Assembly: GCA_002420105.1 (NCBI GenBank)
Contig: DIHJ01000051.1
Location: 1-9,565 of the forward strand
Reading direction: 5' to 3'
Length of the DNA: 9,565 nt
Source: Nitrospira sp. UBA5699
GTDB taxonomy: Bacteria > Nitrospirota > Nitrospiria > Nitrospirales > Nitrospiraceae
Below, piece by piece: positions 1 through 7,033 of this stretch. The position numbers were made by a program, and so were the translations under genes. The notes beneath the pieces are model-generated. The model ran no database searches and had not been told where the DNA came from. It saw nothing but the letters and a program-made list of their open reading frames with translations. Each line of letters begins with the position of its first letter. Within the stretch, counting starts at the first letter, position 1.

Positions 1-85
1 GGTGTGAGAGGACGAATGGCGGCGATGTTTCACTTCATGAATCATCAATAATCCATTTTGGTGTCCGCTGATCTCAAGAGCTGGG

Positions 86-199
86 ATGTTGAACAAAAAG
101 ACACAAGGTTACCGGTCTGAGAGCATCCACTTCATCCTCCATGAGGCTATGCGCGCTTTGGCGTACGACCAATGTGGGATTGATCATAAAGAGGCCTGA
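86..199 (+). CDS. Possible 37-aa small ORF or gene remnant of unknown function
   Basis: An ATG-initiated frame of 37 codons ends in TGA at 197-199. It begins MLNKKTQGYR and ends GIDHKEA, with a Lys-rich start and a helical-looking centre (ILHEAMRALAYD). The frame stays open upstream to a stop at 38-40. The only ribosome-binding-like sequence is a weak AAGAG close to the ATG. I do not recognise a family. The amino acid composition looks more protein-like than random, so it may be the tail of a decayed gene. A further 15-codon frame starts at 200 just after this stop, behind AAAGAGG, and ends at 247; it could be a leader peptide or chance. Bases 1-85 show nothing else I can support. Confidence 0.2.
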   Translation: MLNKKTQGYRSESIHFILHEAMRALAYDQCGIDHKEA

Positions 200-269
200 A
201 TGACTACAAGGACAGTCGTTGCCTCAATGGACAAATTCATGCCCTGATTCACGATATGGAAGGAAGACG

Positions 270-3200
270 GTGAAGACCATGTTAAAGCTCGCCGGATTAC
301 GGATGCTGAGTCTTGGTCTGTTATTTCTGAGCGTTGCCGCTTGTAGCGGCGGGGACAATGGCGGCGGAGGCACCATGCCGGTTGCCTCACCCTCCGTCGG
401 CGTGTTTATCGACAGCCCTGTGCAAGGGCTCGGCTATAGCTGCGCGCCCTCCGGTCTGAGCGGTCTCACTGACGTAAATGGACAGTACAACTTTCTGGCC
501 GGCGATACTGTCACGTTCACCCTCTATGGACGTCCTATTGGCGCTGCGGTGCCCGCCGGTCCGGTGGTCACAGGGTTGTCGGTCTTCACTGCGACGAGCC
601 TGTCCGATCCCCGCGTGATCAATCTCGCGCAACTCTTGCTGACCCTGGCTGGCGGCTCGCCCGCCGCCGGCAATCCGATCGTCGTCCCTCCTACACCGCC
701 GGCCGGTTTCCCGGCGACTCTTGATTTTTCGATGCCTGGGTTCGACACCTCATTCCCCGGGCTCACGCTCGTTTCCGAAACGACGGCGACGACCCATTTG
801 AGTGCCTCTTTTAAGACCCTGGCCGTGACGCTCGTGAACAGCGGCAGCGTGACGTCGAATCCGGCGGGCATCAATTGTACGACAGGCACCTGCGTCGCAG
901 TCTTCCAAACAGGCACTGTCGTGACCCTGACTGCGACGGGCACCGGCTTCACCGGTTGGAGTGGAGGAACGGGCAGCGCGTCGTGTGCCGGGATTGGCAC
1001 CTGCGTGGTCATGCTGAATGTCGATTCCACGGTCACGGCAACCTTTCCGGTCGCGCCACCGCCCGCAACCGTGGCGATTCTGCCGAATGGGGGAACCGGT
1101 GCGGGCTCCGTCACCTGTAGTGCGAACGGAGGCGCCTTCGGGGCCTGTGCCGCGTCCTATCCGAATCCCACGCCCCTGGTGATGCGGGCGACCGCGAATA
1201 GTGGTTCGACCTTCATCGGCTGGACCGATGGTACAGGCAATGCCGTGAGTTGCAACGGCACCACGGTCGATTGCTCGATGACCCTGACAGCCAACTCCGC
1301 GATTCGGGCAAACTTCACCTTGCCCGTGCAGAATTCCGTGACGGCCGCCACGGCCACGGCCAACGGCGGCGGCGGGACCGTGACCTGTAGTGCCAATGGC
1401 GGAGCTGCCGGTTCGTGCGGCAGCTATCCCGTTGGCTCCTCGATCATGATGACGCCGATCGCGAACAGTGTGTCGAACTTTACCGGTTGGAGCGGCGGCA
1501 CAGGGAGCACGGCGGCCTGCAATGGCACCACCGGAACTTGTAATTTTACATTGACGGCGAACACCAATATCACGGCCAATTTCAACCGGCCGACGCTGAC
1601 CGTCACGATCTCCGGCACAGGCTCGGTCTCGTCGAGTCCGTCCGGTATCAATAACTGCACAAGCAACTGTACGGCGTCCTTCGACAGGGGAACGAGTGTG
1701 ACGCTAACGGCCGGCGCTGGGCTGACGGGCTGGAGCGGCGGCGGCTGTTCAGGCACCGGTCCCTGTGTCGTGACGCTGAATGCCGATACGACCGTGACGG
1801 CGACCTTCGGAGCCGGTGCCACCTCATTACGGTACCATTTTATTTGGGCGCCGGGAGGAACATCCCCGTTGCTTGCGATTCATCCCGCGTCACCCACTAC
1901 GGTCCCAGCCACGGTCGCGTCAACCAGCGGCATCGCACAATCAATACTGACCGCTGCTTCGTACGATGGCGCGGCCCAGACTTTCAGTGCCTTGAGATCG
2001 GATGCTGTGGTCTATACATCCAGCGGAAGGTTGTTTAGGGTGGATGCACGAACAAGTGCGGGAGCGCCGGGCGGGGTCACGAATCCACCAACCCAAGTTT
2101 CTAATGAAACAGGCCTTCCACCGTTCGGATGCGATGGAACAGTGCTTCAGAATCCGCTGGGTCCGAGCATTGTAATGTATGAACTCCCGGGCTTGGATGG
2201 AGACTGCTTGGCCAGCAACGACAACGTGTTGAAGTATGTTTCCTTGTCGGCGGCAGCCACCGTTCCGCCTGGGGTATTCCCTCCGGGATTGCGAATCAAC
2301 GGAGCCGGAAGCGCGGTGTACAACTTCGCAACGGGTCAAGCGTCTCACGCGTTTCTGCTCGATGAAGTGAATGCCAATGCGCTCAAAATTGTCAACTTGA
2401 CTACTTTCGTGGTGACGACTATTCAAGCCAATGTGGGCTATATCGAGATTGTGGCTCAAGATACCTCGGATCGGGTTTTCCTCATGTCCGCAGGGTTTGG
2501 GCCCGTGAACACGCGAACGCTGTACGTCTACACCATTTCGACCAATACGCTGACTCCGTTGCTGACGGGGACCTCCGATCTTCTATGTGGAGGCGACACT
2601 TGTTCAGATGGCGCGAACTTGTTCATTGCGGAGGTTGCCGGCAAGCTCTATCGAGTGCCACTCTCAGCAACATCTTCCGCGAATGTAACCACAATCCTTA
2701 ACGGGGCTACGCCGATACAAGAGGTCGCGTTGACGGCAAATAGGGTGTTCCTAGTCACCGATGTCGGCATGCCAGGATCAACGAGCAACGGCCTCATTTC
2801 ATTGCCCAAAGCAGGTGGAGCGACGACGCCGCACGTACCGCCGGGCGGCGATAGTATCGTTCGGCTTTTCACCACCAACAACGCGGTGTTCTTCAGCCGC
2901 TTCCTTGCCAATACCGCCACCATCATCGCTGAAGACGGTGCGGCCATCGCGGGGCCGCTTCCTGGGCGGTGGTTGGGAAGCCTGCGCAGTCCTTCTTTCT
3001 CGCTTCGCGCTCAATCGACACCGATCGTGAAGATGGCGTTATTGAATGGACCAATTTCGGCTGGCACGCCGGTGCTGGTTTACGATGCGACTTCACCGAC
3101 AGGCATATCTCCTGTTGCGATGGGAGGACTCCCAACCACGATTTCTCCAATTAATCTGAATTTGCTTGGCGTGAACTCGTTCTCTGGATTCTTAGACAAT

Positions 3201-3329
3201 ACCATGTTGGGAGTCGCACCTCTTACGGCGGCGAGCCATTCTGCCGTGTTCTTTATGGATACCACGATCCCAAACTCCTTGGTGCTAGTCCCGACACCGA
3301 CAGGATCTTGGATTCCTGATCTGTTTTAG
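270..3329 (+). CDS. Secreted lipoprotein with four InlB-like repeats and a propeller-like C-terminal region
   Basis: A protein of about 1019 aa is predicted to be exported and lipid-anchored. The N-terminus has a positively charged start, a hydrophobic stretch and a lipobox VAAC, with the lipidated Cys at about residue 25. A GG-rich linker follows, then a small beta-domain (SPVQGLGYSC to LYGRPIG, about residues 40-100) of the kind seen at the start of many bacterial lipoproteins. Residues of about 184-513 form four repeats of 70-85 aa, each with a GW(S/T)(G/D)G core, paired Cys and a final TxTATF/xxANF strand, as in divergent InlB B-repeat domains. The remaining 500 or so residues show blade-like strands (for example GKLYRVPLSA and NGLISLPKAGG) suggesting a beta-propeller. 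GTG at 270 was chosen because GGAAGGA ends 5 bases before it; ATG 279 is a close alternative. The TTG at 219 would put 17 extra residues ahead of the signal peptide. No ligand can be read; a role in surface binding is only inference. Confidence 0.85.
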   Translation: MKTMLKLAGLRMLSLGLLFLSVAACSGGDNGGGGTMPVASPSVGVFIDSPVQGLGYSCAPSGLSGLTDVNGQYNFLAGDTVTFTLYGRPIGAAVPAGPVVTGLSVFTATSLSDPRVINLAQLLLTLAGGSPAAGNPIVVPPTPPAGFPATLDFSMPGFDTSFPGLTLVSETTATTHLSASFKTLAVTLVNSGSVTSNPAGINCTTGTCVAVFQTGTVVTLTATGTGFTGWSGGTGSASCAGIGTCVVMLNVDSTVTATFPVAPPPATVAILPNGGTGAGSVTCSANGGAFGACAASYPNPTPLVMRATANSGSTFIGWTDGTGNAVSCNGTTVDCSMTLTANSAIRANFTLPVQNSVTAATATANGGGGTVTCSANGGAAGSCGSYPVGSSIMMTPIANSVSNFTGWSGGTGSTAACNGTTGTCNFTLTANTNITANFNRPTLTVTISGTGSVSSSPSGINNCTSNCTASFDRGTSVTLTAGAGLTGWSGGGCSGTGPCVVTLNADTTVTATFGAGATSLRYHFIWAPGGTSPLLAIHPASPTTVPATVASTSGIAQSILTAASYDGAAQTFSALRSDAVVYTSSGRLFRVDARTSAGAPGGVTNPPTQVSNETGLPPFGCDGTVLQNPLGPSIVMYELPGLDGDCLASNDNVLKYVSLSAAATVPPGVFPPGLRINGAGSAVYNFATGQASHAFLLDEVNANALKIVNLTTFVVTTIQANVGYIEIVAQDTSDRVFLMSAGFGPVNTRTLYVYTISTNTLTPLLTGTSDLLCGGDTCSDGANLFIAEVAGKLYRVPLSATSSANVTTILNGATPIQEVALTANRVFLVTDVGMPGSTSNGLISLPKAGGATTPHVPPGGDSIVRLFTTNNAVFFSRFLANTATIIAEDGAAIAGPLPGRWLGSLRSPSFSLRAQSTPIVKMALLNGPISAGTPVLVYDATSPTGISPVAMGGLPTTISPINLNLLGVNSFSGFLDNTMLGVAPLTAASHSAVFFMDTTIPNSLVLVPTPTGSWIPDLF
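823..1809 (+). repeat. Four tandem InlB-like protein repeats encoded within the lipoprotein gene
   Basis: Approximate repeat limits are 823-1045, 1066-1320, 1333-1584 and 1591-1809. Repeats 1 and 4 share a GSVxSxPxGIN start with CxxxC and end in TVTATF. Repeats 2 and 3 share VTCSANGGAxGxC and an N-rich end in (I/R)xANF. At the DNA level, copies 2 and 3 share a block beginning CCTGTAGTG at 1114 and 1383. Copies 1 and 3 share ACCGGTTGGAG at about 951 and 1483. The 1/4 and 2/3 pairing suggests the array grew by duplication of two older unit types. Confidence 0.75.
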
Positions 3330-3392
3330 GCAATGGGCACGCTGTAAGAGTGAGCTTACTGCAAGTAGGCACGAAAGGGGGTTCGAGAGACT

Positions 3393-4064
3393 ATGATAGT
3401 GAAAGAAATGATCGTGGGAAAAGTACGCGTTGCATCGGTGGTGCTGCTTGCCGCAACCATGATGATTTCGTCGGAAGTGGCCAAAGCCGAGATGTACATT
3501 GCTGGGCAGGTCGGGTACGCGGCACCCTCGGATTTGTCCGACATCAAAGGCACAGGTAGTTCGGCCGGCTCTACGTCAACCGACCTGGCGCTGAAAAGCG
3601 GATTGGCCTATGGGATGAAGGTTGGCGGATACTTTCCGGGGGGCGCCAATTGGCTGGGGCTGGAATTTGAAGGGTTTTACAATCAGCCGGATATCAAGGC
3701 CCAGACCGCCACGCGAGTACCCGGCGGGCCGACGTCGATCGATGCATCGCGGATGCGGGTGGCGCACTTCGCCGTCAACCTGCTGGCGCGGTATCCCGGA
3801 GAAATCTTTCAGCCTTACCTCGGAATCGGCGGCGGCGTGAACGTGGTCGATATCGCGGAAACGCCTACGACATTCGGCGGCGATTTTACCATGGCGCCGA
3901 GTCTGAACGCATTGGTCGGGCTCCGGGCATTCGTGACCGAACGCATCGCGTTCTTCGGTGAGTTTAAGCACAACCGTTCTGCCTTCAAGTTTTCCGATGA
4001 CGAATTTGACGCAAGGTACCGGACTAATATGTTCATGGGCGGAATCTCGTTTCACTTCAAGTAG
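3393..4064 (+). CDS. Small outer-membrane beta-barrel protein (OmpA/OmpW-like porin fold)
   Basis: A 223-aa protein with a Sec signal peptide: basic start, hydrophobic core around residues 12-26, and cleavage likely after AKA at residues 30-32. The mature chain of about 190 aa has alternating strand patterns typical of an eight-stranded barrel: YIAGQVGYA, YGMKVGGYF, WLGLEFEGFY, VAHFAVNLLARY, PYLGIGGGVN, SLNALVGLRAFV, RIAFFGEFKHN and FMGGISFHFK. The strand ISFHF near the C-terminus resembles the outer-membrane insertion signal, although the last residue is Lys rather than the usual aromatic. The best family match by eye is the outer-membrane protein beta-barrel domain group. ATG 3393 is preceded by AAAGGGGG with an 11-base spacer. 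It lies 63 bp after the lipoprotein on the same strand, so shared transcription is possible. Its cargo or function cannot be told from the sequence. Confidence 0.85.
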   Translation: MIVKEMIVGKVRVASVVLLAATMMISSEVAKAEMYIAGQVGYAAPSDLSDIKGTGSSAGSTSTDLALKSGLAYGMKVGGYFPGGANWLGLEFEGFYNQPDIKAQTATRVPGGPTSIDASRMRVAHFAVNLLARYPGEIFQPYLGIGGGVNVVDIAETPTTFGGDFTMAPSLNALVGLRAFVTERIAFFGEFKHNRSAFKFSDDEFDARYRTNMFMGGISFHFK

Positions 4065-4119
4065 GCCGGTATCTACTCCGGTACTTCAGGTTCGGCAGGG
4101 ATATCCCCTGCAGGACCTG

Positions 4120-4240
4120 TCAGATGTCTAACTCGCCGAGATATCCTCCCTGTAGGCTCTTGCCGGGAGAATGAATCGGCAGCCCTTCCAGTTGCATGAT
4201 CCGCAATGTGTTGGTGCTGAGCCAGGGGGGCGGGTTGACT
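4120..4240 (-). pseudogene. Remnant of the 3' end of a MutS-like ATPase gene
   Basis: On the minus strand, one frame reads STNTLRIMQLEGLP (about 4218 down to 4177) and then runs to a TGA at 4120-4122. The intact MutS-like gene ends TTNALRIMELEGLP followed by 12 further residues, so 11 of these 14 residues match. At the DNA level, 4177-4234 and 5209-5266 align without gaps at about 44 of 58 positions by hand count. Nothing upstream of this block on the minus strand resembles the ATPase domain, and the tails after GLP are unrelated. It is therefore a short displaced or duplicated gene end, not a gene. This remnant is the only thing I can identify between the barrel protein and the mntA remnant (4065-4319). 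Confidence 0.6.
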
Positions 4241-4259
4241 CGCCGGATTTTCGTGCAGC

Positions 4260-4288
4260 TTGACGTCACGACCCGGCATTGTTAGGGT
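4260..4288 (+). promoter_or_regulatory. Weak candidate promoter ahead of the MNT/HEPN module
   Basis: TTGACG at 4260-4265 lies 17 bases before TAGGGT at 4283-4288, about 31 bases upstream of the mntA start. The -35 box matches five of six consensus bases but the -10 box only three of six. The -35 overlaps a perfect 8-bp palindrome, TGACGTCA (4261-4268), which could be an operator or chance. Confidence 0.2.
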
Positions 4289-4319
4289 TGTCGGTAATCA
4301 CGCTCTCGGCGGCCCGCCC

Positions 4320-4723
4320 ATGACGGCTTTACCAACCCTGACACAGTTACGTGAGCGCCTGACGCCGTTGTTCGGCCACCCCGATGTCGATTTGGTGGTC
4401 GCATTCGGTTCGGTCGCCACCACGCTGAAAGCGATCTCGACCTTGCGCTCCTCGGACGGCAGCCGCTGGATCTCGTTGCCATGACCAATCTGGTTACTCA
4501 ACTGCTCCATGTGAATACCGTCGATCTCGTGGATCTTCGGCGTGCAACCCCGCTGCTCATGATGGAAGTCGCGCGGGGCGGGCATCTCCTCTATGAGCGG
4601 ATGCCGGGGGGCTATGCGACGTTCTGCTCCCTGGCGCACCGCCGATACGTGGATACTGCCAAGCTGCGGGTCGGGCAGCGAGAAACGATCCGGCAGTTTC
4701 TCCGTGAAAGGGGTGCGGCGTGA
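4320..4723 (+). pseudogene. mntA: MNT-domain nucleotidyltransferase antitoxin (MntA-like), frameshifted
   Basis: MntA proteins of type VII toxin-antitoxin systems AMPylate and silence the partner HEPN toxin. Here the frame from ATG 4320 reads through LVVAFGSVAT, with the GS motif at codons 30-31, then goes out of frame and stops at about 4482. The other frame carries ESDLDLALLG, VDLVDLRRATPLL and an Arg-rich C-terminus, ending in TGA at 4721-4723. Joined, they make a full-length MNT protein of about 134-137 aa. The switch lies at about 4416-4430, between GS and DLD. Known MntA proteins have GS, ten residues, then DxD. Only seven would remain if one base were restored, so loss of ten bases (three codons plus one base) fits best. 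The damage is in the nucleotide-binding site. The gene overlaps the HEPN gene by GTGA. ATG 4481 could start an 80-aa C-terminal piece, but this would lack the active site. Confidence 0.8.
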
Positions 4724-5158
4724 CGCCGTCCGACCCCTCCATCCTTCGTCGGAAACTCCTGGTCATCGTCGATAATCTGAAGGCGCTGGAGCCCATCGCG
4801 GCGATGTCTCTGGATCAGTATCGAAACGAGTTGTTCACGAGAAAGGGGACCGAACGACTGCTTCAGGAATTGATCGAAGCCGCGATCGATCTGAATACCC
4901 ATCCTGCTTGTCCAGGACGGTCACGGAGCGCCGGATGATTACGACCAGGGGTTTCTTCGGCTGGCCGACCATGGCGTCCTGCCCCGTGAATTGGCTGACG
5001 CACTGGCACCTTCAGCCGGATTAAGAAACCGCCTGGTTCACGAATATGATGCGATTGTCGATGCGATTGTGTTGGATGCCGTGCGGAAAGCCCAGTCGCT
5101 GTTCCCGCAATATGTGGCCGCGATTGAACGAAACCTCTCAAGCCGGTCAAGACAGTAG
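4720..5158 (+). pseudogene. hepT: HEPN-domain toxin (HepT-like, DUF86 family), frameshifted
   Basis: HepT is the HEPN ribonuclease toxin of MNT/HEPN modules. From GTG 4720 the frame reads a helical domain (RRKLLVIVDNL, LFTRKGTERLLQELIEAAIDLNTH), then shifts to a false tail and stops at 4936-4938. One base past CAT (4900-4902) the correct continuation appears in another frame: LLVQDGHGAPDDYDQGF, RLADHGVLPRELADALAPSA, then LRNRLVHEYD, ending in TAG at 5156-5158. The repaired protein would be about 145 aa, normal for the family. The HEPN active motif R-x4-H-x-Y is at about R102, H107 and Y109 in repaired numbering. One extra base at about 4903 explains the break; the run there is only CC, not a long homopolymer. 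As it stands, the product would lack the catalytic motif. It is probably translationally coupled to mntA through the GTGA overlap. It converges on the MutS-like gene, with 11 bp between the stops. Confidence 0.8.
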
Positions 5159-5169
5159 TTGTTAAACGC

Positions 5170-7005
5170 TCACCCGCTCGTTCCATCCTCTGCTGGATTT
5201 CTCGGTACCGGCAGCCCCTCCAGTTCCATGATGCGCAGCGCGTTGGTCGTGGGGCAGGGGCCGGGACGCAGTGTGTAATCGAACGTGAGAGCTCCGGCGG
5301 CGACGGTTTCCTGAAAATGCTCGTTGGTCAACGACGGGATTTCCTTCTCCAGGTCGGTCAGTTCCAGATCGTGGGTGCTGACCAGGCCGAACGCATTCCC
5401 GCCCGCGAGGGCCTTGATGTAGGCGCGGCTGCCGATGAGGCGTTCGCGGTTGTTCGTTCCCTTGAAGATCTCGTCGACCAGAAACAGCACCGGCGGCATC
5501 GCGCGGTCCGCGGTCGCATCGAGGATCGTCTTGAGCCGTTTCACCTCCGCGTAAAAAAACGACAACCCGGCTTCAAGGGAGTCGTTGACACGGATGCAGC
5601 AGGCCGGGCGGCTCCAGCTCCAGTCGAACCGGCCGGCGCAGACCGGCGCGCCGGCCTGCGCCAGACACAGATTGATGCCGATCGTGCGGAGAAAGGTGCT
5701 CTTGCCCGACATATTGGAGCCGGTGATGAGGCGGATCGTGCCGAGTCCTGACAGGTGGATGTCGTTCGTGATGCGCGTGTCCGGCCGGATCAACGGATGG
5801 CCGAGTCGTTCGGCTTGCAACTGCGTGCCAGGCACCGGCCCGGGCCAGACATACGACGGATGCAGATAGGCGAAGGCGGCGAGGGACGAAGCGGCTTCGA
5901 CTTCCGCCAAACGGTCGAGCCAGGTCGGAAGGTGCTGCCGGATGTTCCGCTGAACCTGCTGCAGACGCTTTGTGAACCAGAGGTCCCAGGGGCAAAGGGC
6001 GTTGATTGCCAGATGCACGAGCGGATGGGCCTTGATGCTGATGGCATGCAGGACCCGCGCGGCCTGGGCGACGTGGGCCGAGGGCCCGGCTCCCGGGGCG
6101 AGGAGCGGGGCGCAGGCCGCGGCGAGGGCCGAACCGTCGCGTCCCGCACGGCGTTCGAGATAGCCGAGCACCCGTCCGAGCCGCTCCATTTCGTGGTGCA
6201 GCCCCACCGCGTGTTCGAGGAGTTCTTCGCCCTGATCGGTCTGGAGATAGATGAGGGCATAGGCCGCGAACGAAAACATCCAGTAGCCCGGCAGCCAGTT
6301 GAGCGCGGCGCCGATTCCGAGGCCGATGGTCGCGAGCGCCAGGACCGTCTGCACGGCGAGCACGGCATGCAGCCGGGGAAATTCGATCGGGTGCGCCAGG
6401 GCCGCTTCCAGGCGCCGGCCGTTGATCTCCTGGTCGCCGGCGAGTTGCGCGGCGAGCGCCAGACGATCGCGAAAGAGCGAACGGGGCGCCAACTCTTTCA
6501 CGAGGCTCTGGCGCGCGCTCCAGGCCGCCGGAGCCGGCGGCTGGGTGAGCAGCCAGGAAGTCAGCCGGGAACGCCCCCGGTCCGATACCGTACAGTCCAG
6601 CAGGTGCAGGAGCGAGTGCGGGCCGACCAGGTCCAGATCCTGCGCGTAGAGGTGCGCGGCAGGCTGGTCCGCCGGCCGTTGGGGAATCGCGGGCCAGTCG
6701 AGCCCGATGCGCGCCAGGTGCACCGACTTGATCTGTTTCCACAGCCGCAGCCGGTGAATCCGCTGTTCGAGCCTGTTATGATACGCGGCGACGATGAGGA
6801 ACAGCGCGACGAAGCAGGCCAGGACGAGGTTGCCGCTGTTGTACCAGCCGGAGCGGAACAGCGCGACGCTGCCGAGCAGGCCGGCGACAAAAATGGCCAG
6901 CCGCCATCTGGTGAACCGGGAACTGGCGCCCGTGCCACGGGCGATGAGACGTTCGAGCCTTGCGATGAGACGCCGGAGCTGTGCCGCGCGAGAAGTGGCC
7001 GCCAT
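5170..7005 (-). CDS. Membrane-anchored MutS-family ATPase
   Basis: A 611-aa protein whose C-terminal third is a MutS domain V ATPase. The Walker A motif is GSNMSGKS at residues 429-436 (Lys435). The Walker B motif is VLFLVDE, with D511 and E512, followed by FKGTNNRER. The His of STHDLEL follows and the protein ends with NALRIMELEGLP. The middle (about 125-400) looks like the MutS core/lever helices. There is no mismatch-recognition domain I and no Smr nuclease tail, so this is neither canonical MutS nor MutS2. Two hydrophobic hairpins are present, at about 35-75 and 215-254, so it is probably an inner-membrane protein with a cytoplasmic ATPase. Such MutS-related proteins are known, but their function is unsettled, and a role in mismatch repair should not be assumed. 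The start has AAGGT ten bases upstream. It is divergent from prmA and convergent with the dead HEPN gene. All ATPase motifs are intact. Confidence 0.88.
   Translation of the reverse strand: MAATSRAAQLRRLIARLERLIARGTGASSRFTRWRLAIFVAGLLGSVALFRSGWYNSGNLVLACFVALFLIVAAYHNRLEQRIHRLRLWKQIKSVHLARIGLDWPAIPQRPADQPAAHLYAQDLDLVGPHSLLHLLDCTVSDRGRSRLTSWLLTQPPAPAAWSARQSLVKELAPRSLFRDRLALAAQLAGDQEINGRRLEAALAHPIEFPRLHAVLAVQTVLALATIGLGIGAALNWLPGYWMFSFAAYALIYLQTDQGEELLEHAVGLHHEMERLGRVLGYLERRAGRDGSALAAACAPLLAPGAGPSAHVAQAARVLHAISIKAHPLVHLAINALCPWDLWFTKRLQQVQRNIRQHLPTWLDRLAEVEAASSLAAFAYLHPSYVWPGPVPGTQLQAERLGHPLIRPDTRITNDIHLSGLGTIRLITGSNMSGKSTFLRTIGINLCLAQAGAPVCAGRFDWSWSRPACCIRVNDSLEAGLSFFYAEVKRLKTILDATADRAMPPVLFLVDEIFKGTNNRERLIGSRAYIKALAGGNAFGLVSTHDLELTDLEKEIPSLTNEHFQETVAAGALTFDYTLRPGPCPTTNALRIMELEGLPVPRNPAEDGTSG
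5209..5266 (-). repeat. 3'-end block of the MutS-like gene repeated at 4177-4234 (direct repeat)
   Basis: This 58-bp block encodes the PGPCPTTNALRIMELEGLP end of the ATPase. A copy matching at about three quarters of its positions lies 1032 bp away at 4177-4234 in the same orientation. The two copies flank the whole MNT/HEPN module. Conservation of amino acids (RIM, LEGLP) together with synonymous differences suggests the copies diverged as coding sequence, at least in part. Confidence 0.6.
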
Positions 7006-7033
7006 TTTTTAGGGACCTTACTGGAAGCGACAG

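Noticed and set aside
219..269. TTG 219 as the lipoprotein start
   Set aside because: It would add 17 polar residues ahead of the signal peptide and has no good ribosome-binding site. GTG 270 has GGAAGGA at the right distance.
524..1114. 196-codon minus-strand frame opposite the lipoprotein repeats
   Set aside because: It mirrors the repeat-coding strand (Val/Pro-rich), has no known domain, and lies opposite a well-supported secreted protein.
3341..3362. Intrinsic terminator after the lipoprotein gene
   Set aside because: GCTGTAAG/CTTACTGC forms only a weak stem with one mismatch and no T-run follows.
4095..4111. Terminator hairpin after the beta-barrel gene
   Set aside because: The GCAGGG/CCCTGC stem is short and no T-tract follows on either strand.
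4410..4440. Programmed frameshifting in mntA
   Set aside because: No slippery heptamer or downstream stem was seen at the switch, and the GS-to-DxD spacing would still be short, so a damaging deletion is more likely.
4481..4723. An independent 80-aa gene starting at ATG 4481
   Set aside because: It is the C-terminal half of an MNT domain without the GS/DxD site, best read as part of the broken mntA.
5573..6742. 389-codon minus-strand frame inside the MutS-like gene
   Set aside because: A low-complexity Arg/Ala/Pro-rich shadow of the ATPase gene in another frame, with no start context of its own.
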